A stretch of DNA of 12,945 bases from Planctomycetota bacterium (GTDB lineage Bacteria; Planctomycetota; UBA11346): the NCBI GenBank assembly GCA_013816645.1, contig JACDEC010000037.1, positions 1 to 12,945 of the forward strand, written 5' to 3'. Shown here in pieces: positions 8,418 through 12,945 of this stretch. How positions within the stretch are numbered: the first letter of the stretch is position 1; the number at the start of each line of letters is the position of its first letter. The notes beneath the pieces were generated by a model. It had not been told where the DNA came from and did no database searches. It worked only from the letters and a program-made list of their open reading frames with translations. The position numbers were made by a program, and so were the translations under genes.

Positions 8418-9755
8418 ATGCGCACCATGACCATCGGATTCGGTCTCGTCCTACTCGTGTCGGGCTGCGGCGGTTCCGGCGGTTCCGGAGGTGGTGGCGA
8501 CTCGGACATGGACACGATCTCCCGGGTGGATCGTCAACGGAACGGATCTGGCGGCATCGGAACGGCCAACGCGATCCGCCTCGGGTACGATGGGCGCTGG
8601 GCGGTCTTCACCTCGAACGCGGGCGACCTCGTCGCCGATGATCCCACCGGACTGCAGGACGTGTTCCTGAAAGATCGATCGACCGGTCAGTTGCGCTTGA
8701 TCAGTCGCGCCTGGAACGCCATCGGCCGTCCGGTCGGCAATGGGACCAGCTCCTCGCCAGCGCTGAGCACCGAGGGCGAATTCGTCGCCTTCGCGTCCGA
8801 GGCCGGGAACCTCGTCGCCGATGATGACAACGGCGTGTCCGACATCTTCGTCGTCGACGTTCTCGCATCGACGATAGAGCGGGTCAGCGTCAACAGCGAT
8901 GGGACCGAGGCCAATGGCGCCTCCACCGCCTGCGACCTGTCCCAGGAAGGCCGGTACATCGTCTTCCAATCCGCGGCCACCAACCTCGTGGCCGGCGACA
9001 GCAACGCCTCGATCGACGTCTTCCGCCATGATCGCTCCACCGGCATCACCATCCGCGTGAGCACGACGAGCGACGGGGATCAGAAAACGGGCGACAGCAC
9101 CGCGCCGAGCATGAACGGAGCCGGCTACCTGGTCGCATTCTCGAGCATGGCGGCGCTGGTCGACGGCGATGTCAACACGACCGCCACCGACGTCTTCGTC
9201 CGCGACATGACCGCATCAACGACCACGCTCGCGTCTCCGCAGGGCGCCGGCACCACTCACGGGGCCGATCGACCGAGCGGCGAGGCCTGCATGGCGGGTG
9301 ACGGCGCGTTCCTCGTCTACTCCTCGACGCGCCTCGACTTGATCCAGTTCCAGGACACGGCCCAGGGGAGCAGCGTCTTCCGCTACAATGTGAACAGCGG
9401 AGAGCTCGAGATCGTCAGCCGCGCCGCGTCCGGCGGCCCGTTCATCACGGCCAATGCCTTCGCGCCGCGGATCAGCGGCGACGGCAGCCTCGTCGTATTC
9501 CACTCGGCGGATTCCCGTCTGGTGGAGAACGATTACGGCCAGCAGGATGTCTTCCTCTGCGAAGTCGATGCCCAGGTCACGACCAGACTGTCGGTGAACG
9601 AGCATGCGACGCCGAACAATGGCCCCAGCGGATCGGCGGACATCTCCCGCGACGGGTCCACGGTCGGATTTCTGGCGACCGGCTCGGTCCTGCCTGGCGG
9701 CAGCGACCAGCAGCACGCGTACGCCATGCCGGTCGTGCCCACCGGCGGAGGGTGA
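8418..9755 (+). CDS. Lipoprotein with TolB-like (PD40) beta-propeller
   Basis: A 445-residue exported protein. A short signal peptide ends in VSGC (14-17), so C17 is the likely lipidation site. A Gly/Ser linker (18-27) then leads to a repeat region. At least six repeats follow the pattern [hydrophobic]VFxS-x-AxxLVxxD-xxxxxDVFxxD-xxTxxxxxVS; good examples are FTSNAGDLVADD, FASEAGNLVADD and FQSAATNLVAGD. A partial seventh repeat lies near the C-terminus. This is the PD40/TolB-like blade, giving a six- or seven-bladed propeller on the outer side of the cytoplasmic membrane or in the outer membrane. Aspartates in the DDxxGxxDVF loops may bind calcium. The ATG at 8418 is chosen because the signal peptide starts there; an ATG nine bases later would also work. 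No ribosome binding site is evident. The ligand or partner is unknown. Confidence 0.9.
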   Translation: MRTMTIGFGLVLLVSGCGGSGGSGGGGDSDMDTISRVDRQRNGSGGIGTANAIRLGYDGRWAVFTSNAGDLVADDPTGLQDVFLKDRSTGQLRLISRAWNAIGRPVGNGTSSSPALSTEGEFVAFASEAGNLVADDDNGVSDIFVVDVLASTIERVSVNSDGTEANGASTACDLSQEGRYIVFQSAATNLVAGDSNASIDVFRHDRSTGITIRVSTTSDGDQKTGDSTAPSMNGAGYLVAFSSMAALVDGDVNTTATDVFVRDMTASTTTLASPQGAGTTHGADRPSGEACMAGDGAFLVYSSTRLDLIQFQDTAQGSSVFRYNVNSGELEIVSRAASGGPFITANAFAPRISGDGSLVVFHSADSRLVENDYGQQDVFLCEVDAQVTTRLSVNEHATPNNGPSGSADISRDGSTVGFLATGSVLPGGSDQQHAYAMPVVPTGGG

Positions 9756-9964
9756 CGATCAGCCCCGCGGCGTAGTAAGCCTGGCGCCTGGATGAGCCCT
9801 GCTCGTTCATGCGCTTTCATGATCCCTCCATGTGATGAGCATCGCACGGGCCCAGCAAGCAACGGAGCGAGCCATGCCGTCGAGCGCGCCCGCGGTGCTT
9901 CCGATCGGCATCGCATCCCGCTCTCTACCACTGGCTGTGGACGACCCGGGCTGCGGCGCGGCGA

Positions 9965-10573
9965 TCACCGTGCCCGCCCTTCACGCAACCGCCGCCGGAT
10001 GCCCAACCCGACCACCAAGGCCACCACGCCGAGGACCCCCCAGGAGAGCACATCGATCCAGCGACCCAGCCGCTCGACGTAGCCGCTGAACCAGAAGCCC
10101 AGGGCGGCGAGCAGTCCGCACCACACCGCGCTGCCGATCACCGTCGAGATCAGGAATGGCAGCGCACGCATGCCGGCGAATCCAGCTGGCAGGGAGATCA
10201 GCGAGCGGACGCCGGGGACCAGGCGGCCCAGTCCGACTGCCATCCAGCCATGGCGATCGAACCACGCGTCGGCGCGGTCGACGTCACGGCCGGACAGCAG
10301 CAGCCAGCGGCCATGGTTGACCACCCACGCGCGCATACGCTCGCGTCCGACCCGCCGGCCGAGCAGATAGAGCGGCAGGTTGCCGAGCACCGAACCCGCG
10401 ACTCCGGCGAGGATGACCCCGGGCAAGGTGAACTGCCCGCGCGCCGCCGAGAGTCCGGCCAGGGGCATGATCGCCTCGGAGGGGATCGGCGGGAAGACGT
10501 TCTCCAGCGCCATGAGCAGCAGGAGGCCGGGGTAGCCGAGGTGGTCGAGGATGCCAAGCGCCCAGTCGAGCAT
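9965..10573 (-). CDS. DedA-family membrane protein
   Basis: A 202-residue integral membrane protein of the DedA/VTT family, which includes undecaprenyl-phosphate and phospholipid flippases. ENVFPPIPSE (24-33) is the canonical first re-entrant motif and carries the acidic residues. RLVPGVR (117-123) is the canonical second motif, with both arginines present. Long hydrophobic segments at about 13-22, 51-71, 141-161 and 175-191 fit the expected topology. The ATG at 10573 is preferred over a TTG 33 bases upstream because a GGTGGA Shine-Dalgarno precedes it and the protein then has normal length. It lies 160 bases downstream of the broken SRPBCC gene on the same strand and converges with the beta-propeller gene. 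It is the second DedA protein in the window and, unlike the first, keeps all signature residues. Confidence 0.93.
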   Translation of the reverse strand: MLDWALGILDHLGYPGLLLLMALENVFPPIPSEAIMPLAGLSAARGQFTLPGVILAGVAGSVLGNLPLYLLGRRVGRERMRAWVVNHGRWLLLSGRDVDRADAWFDRHGWMAVGLGRLVPGVRSLISLPAGFAGMRALPFLISTVIGSAVWCGLLAALGFWFSGYVERLGRWIDVLSWGVLGVVALVVGLGIRRRLREGRAR

Positions 10574-10662
10574 GCGTCCACCGTGCACAGGGCCGTCCGA
10601 TCGCAAAACGACGAGACGACGACCTGGAACCGCTCACCGCGCGGGTTGGACCCCGAGCCGGT

Positions 10663-10682
10663 GCCCTCGTTGGCTCGAGGGC
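10663..10682. other. Short hairpin between SRPBCC pseudogene and DedA gene
   Basis: GCCCTCG (10663-10669) pairs perfectly with CGAGGGC (10676-10682) around a six-base loop. It could end transcription from the SRPBCC copy or lie in a shared transcript. No T-tract follows on either strand. Confidence 0.3.
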
Positions 10683-10732
10683 GATGAAGCATCCGCTGCG
10701 CTCGCGCGACCACGGCGCCCATCCTGCCGAAG

Positions 10733-11176
10733 CTACTTCAACTTCGCCACCGCTTCCGCGAGGCGCCGCAGGTTCTGCTGGTTCGCAGGCTCGCAGATTG
10801 GACGCAGCTTCGCGCAGTCCTCGGCTTTCGCGAACGTCTGGCGTCAATGGACCTCGGTCTCAGCGCCGCGCTCGGTCAGCGTCGCGGTCAGCCGGAAGAT
10901 CGGTGGGCAGGTGTGGTCGATGACCCAGCGCCCGGGCGCCTGTAGTTCGACGAAGCGGACTTCGTTCGCGTAATCCTTCCCGTCGGGACCGTGCTTGGTG
11001 AAGCGCCAGGCGCCGCCCGGACGCACGTCGCACAGCGCGAAGGTGTTGGTGAAGCCGTCCGGCCCCCACCAGGTCGCCAGAACCTTCGGATCGGTGTAGG
11101 CGGCCCAGACCTTGGCGCGCGGGGCCGGGATGCGGCGCGTCGCCGTCAATTCGCGATCCGCGGTGGAGTTTTCCAT
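10733..11176 (-). pseudogene. SRPBCC/AHSA1 protein with one in-frame TGA
   Basis: The frame encodes a START-like ligand-binding domain of the AHSA1/SRPBCC family. It begins MENSTADRELTATRRIPAP with the typical KVWAAYTDP and WWGPDGF signatures (about 22-42), followed by GGAWRFTKHGPDGKDY and FVELQAPGRWV. At codon 111 (10844-10846) a TGA interrupts the frame. Without a frameshift, the sequence then continues with RQTFAKAEDC and CEPANQQNLRRLAEAVAKLK to a TAG at 10733-10735, for a total of 147 codons. The related fragment at 7789-8051 has TGG (Trp) at this point, so a single G-to-A change explains the stop. The start at 11176 has a GGGAG Shine-Dalgarno about five bases upstream. Either the gene recently became inactive, a truncated 110-residue protein is made, or the base is a sequencing or assembly error. 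Cellular role is unknown. Confidence 0.85.
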
Positions 11177-11460
11177 GGGGACTCCCGGTGGGTGAGTTTC
11201 GCGAGCTTCATCGCGCCGTACATCCCGGCCACCGAGAAGTCTGCTCTGCGCTGCATGGGTTTCACACCAACTCCCCGCCGCTCCGTTCGTCAGAGCGAGG
11301 CATCGACCAGCGGGATGACCTGCCTGCGCTGGGCGCGATGGAGACCGCGGAACGTCGACAGCACCAGGGACGGATGGCATACGCCGAGGGACGGACACGC
11401 CGAGTCAGCATGCCACACAGAGCGATCACCGCAGATCCCTTCAGCTCCATCACGCTGCCC
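11177..11460. other. Intergenic stretch with no supported gene
   Basis: This 284-base gap separates the glycoside hydrolase (upstream on the minus strand) from the SRPBCC pseudogene. A minus-strand frame of 62 codons starts 11 bases after the hydrolase stop with a GAGGG motif before its ATG (11450). Its Arg/Ser-rich sequence looks like out-of-frame GC-rich DNA, so it is not called. The end near 11177 carries the ribosome binding site of the SRPBCC gene. Confidence 0.4.
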
Positions 11461-12840
11461 TCACTTCTTCGCGGCGAAGAAGACGAACACCGGATCCTCC
11501 CCGACGTTCACGTCCAGCCCCGCGGGCGTGACTTGGCAGACGACCGCTTCGGGTTTGCCATCGGCGATCGCCATCCGTTCGGCGCGTGCCGGCTTGCCTG
11601 GGGCACCGGGAATGACCCGCTTCGATGTTTCCTTGCCCGAGGTCGGCGACCAGATCGCCCAGGCGACATGCTTATCGTCGTTGACGAACTGGTAGGCGTA
11701 GACTTCGCCGACCTGCGCGGTGACGACCTTGTCGAAACGGTAGGCGCCGAGCGCGGTCTGCAGGTGGCGCACCGCGTAGAACGCCGGCTTGGGCGTGCCG
11801 TTGCGGGTGATGCCCGAGGCGCCGTGGAAGGAGTTGCCGTCCTTGTCGTCGAACCAGTAGAGGTAGGCACGGTTGATGTCGCGCTCGGCGAAGAGCAGGA
11901 ATGAGCGCACCAGCCACTGCGCCTGCTGCTGATCCGTGGACGGAATCCACTTGGGATCGGCGGTCTTCAACGCCTCGGGCGTGGCCGCGTCGTAGCCGAA
12001 CTCGGTGACCCACAGCTCCTTGTCGTGCATCGCGGGATGCGCCTGGCGATACGCGAGCATCGCGTCGACCGTCTGCAGGTAACGGATGCCGGGCGCTTCG
12101 GGGTAGGTCCGCTCGAAGCCAGGCCAGCCCCCGCCCTTGGCGAACGAGTAGGTGTGCATGTTGATGACGTCGTAGAGCGCCTCGAGCCCTTCGATGGCTT
12201 GGATCGGCTTCTCCCACTGGTCGGGCGTTTCCGCCGACATCGTGCAGGTCGCGATCTTCATCTTGGGATTGCCCGCGCGGATCCCGGTGGCCAGGGCGGT
12301 GAACAGCTCGACGTAGCGATCGGTCGGCCAGGAGCCCGGCTCGTTCTCCATCTCGACCGCTTCGACCACGGGGTGGGGCCCGCCCGGACCGAAGGTCTGG
12401 GCGAAGACCTTGCCGTAGCGCTCGACATCCTTGGGGAAGTCCTTGAAGCCCTCGTGATCGCGGACCCAGTCGAAGGCGGTCAGGCAGGCGTCGACGCGCA
12501 TCCCCTCATTGACCCACCCGCCGTAGATCTGCGACCAGTCGATGGTCTCGGTGTCGCCCTTGATCTTCTGGCGCGTCGACGGGAAGGGCGGATCGACCGA
12601 CGTGTCGCCTTGGATGTCCCAGGCGTAGGGATGGTAATCGCGGGCCAGCTTCACCGCCTGGGCGTAGAGGGCGGGGTCCTCGACCTGGAAGGTATGGAAG
12701 TTGATGCCCATGAAATCGCGCATCAGCGGCTTGCGCCCCATCGTGCTCCCGGACAGCTCGGCGGCGAAGGCCAGCCCGCTGAAGGCGAGCGGCAGCAGCG
12801 CCGGGGCGCAATGTTGGAGGAAGAACTGGATGGTCGGCAT
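11461..12840 (-). CDS. Secreted clan GH-A glycoside hydrolase
   Basis: A 459-residue exported enzyme. The N-terminus (MPTIQFF, hydrophobic core, AFAAELS at 24-30) is a Sec signal peptide with likely cleavage after AFA or AFAA. The body looks like a TIM-barrel hydrolase of clan GH-A. EMENEP (163-168) supplies the acid/base E167, and LWVTEFGYD (276-284) supplies the nucleophile E280, in the usual order and spacing. NMHTYSF (227-233) is a typical barrel strand between them. A C-terminal beta-rich part (about 365-459) resembles the small beta-sandwich of GH39- or GH5-like enzymes. It probably cleaves a plant or algal polysaccharide or an oligosaccharide outside the cytoplasm; the exact family and substrate are not resolved. 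The ATG at 12840 has a GGAG Shine-Dalgarno; an in-frame GTG at 12912 would place the signal peptide 24 residues inside the protein. Confidence 0.87.
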   Translation of the reverse strand: MPTIQFFLQHCAPALLPLAFSGLAFAAELSGSTMGRKPLMRDFMGINFHTFQVEDPALYAQAVKLARDYHPYAWDIQGDTSVDPPFPSTRQKIKGDTETIDWSQIYGGWVNEGMRVDACLTAFDWVRDHEGFKDFPKDVERYGKVFAQTFGPGGPHPVVEAVEMENEPGSWPTDRYVELFTALATGIRAGNPKMKIATCTMSAETPDQWEKPIQAIEGLEALYDVINMHTYSFAKGGGWPGFERTYPEAPGIRYLQTVDAMLAYRQAHPAMHDKELWVTEFGYDAATPEALKTADPKWIPSTDQQQAQWLVRSFLLFAERDINRAYLYWFDDKDGNSFHGASGITRNGTPKPAFYAVRHLQTALGAYRFDKVVTAQVGEVYAYQFVNDDKHVAWAIWSPTSGKETSKRVIPGAPGKPARAERMAIADGKPEAVVCQVTPAGLDVNVGEDPVFVFFAAKK

Positions 12841-12945
12841 GCGGGTCTCCGGACAGGTACGGGAGCGTCGACGGCCTGTTACTCGGATTCCCCAATATTG
12901 ATCAATGTCCACTCGCCGAACGCCGTGAGCGCTGATCCACCGGGC
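12841..12945 (-). promoter_or_regulatory. Upstream region of the glycoside hydrolase
   Basis: An AT-richer block at 12882-12906 contains the perfect 10-bp palindrome ATTGATCAAT (12897-12906), about 57 bases upstream of the ATG. It could belong to a promoter or an operator. No clear -35/-10 pair is visible, and the window ends soon after. Confidence 0.3.

Noticed and set aside
10800..10846. Selenocysteine at the SRPBCC TGA
   Set aside because: The equivalent residue is Trp in the other copy, and no SECIS-like hairpin follows the TGA.
10551..10973. Plus-strand frame sharing GSQIGRS and RKIGGQ.WSMTQR with another plus-strand frame at 7706-8209
   Set aside because: The similarity arises only because both frames are antisense to the two SRPBCC copies.
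11262..11450. 62-codon minus-strand frame just after the glycoside hydrolase
   Set aside because: A GAGGG motif precedes the ATG, but the Arg/Ser-rich content looks like a non-coding frame and no motif is present.

Overview
This is a GC-rich bacterial window with strongly GC-biased third codon positions, which creates long antisense shadow ORFs. I infer a member of the Planctomycetota or the wider PVC group: a McsB-type protein-arginine kinase sits close to a ClpC with a long low-complexity linker, outside the usual Firmicutes operon. No ribosomal or other phylogenetic marker is present, so this placement is tentative. TGA ends several intact genes, so the standard code applies.

Positions 1-5500, the proteostasis half. 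mcsB (protein-arginine kinase, +) is followed by a 160-bp imperfect palindrome, a convergent aldo/keto reductase (-), a divergent intergenic region, clpC (+), and tRNA-Lys(CTT) with a strong GAAA-tetraloop hairpin behind it. In Bacillus, McsB marks proteins with phosphoarginine and ClpC-ClpP degrades them. Here the two genes are about 1.6 kb apart on the same strand, with an oppositely oriented AKR gene between them.

Positions 5500-11200, a looser accessory-looking stretch. A fatty acyl-CoA/thioester reductase-like SDR is tightly coupled (3-nt gap) to a DedA-family membrane protein that lacks the two usual DedA arginines. Then come a 43-residue lipoprotein too short for ordinary gene calling (-), a truncated and frameshifted SRPBCC/AHSA1 fragment (-), a lipoprotein with a TolB-like beta-propeller (+), a canonical DedA protein (-), and a nearly full-length SRPBCC/AHSA1 gene broken by one in-frame TGA (-). 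The two SRPBCC copies are clearly related to each other and both are damaged, which points to local duplication followed by decay.

Positions 11460-12945. A secreted clan GH-A glycoside hydrolase (-) with recognisable acid/base and nucleophile glutamates, preceded by an AT-richer upstream region.

I do not see a defence system, CRISPR array, integrase or transposase. The points most worth a second look are the 160-bp palindrome, the hidden small lipoprotein, the FAR-like SDR/atypical DedA gene pair, and the nonsense codon in the conserved SRPBCC gene.
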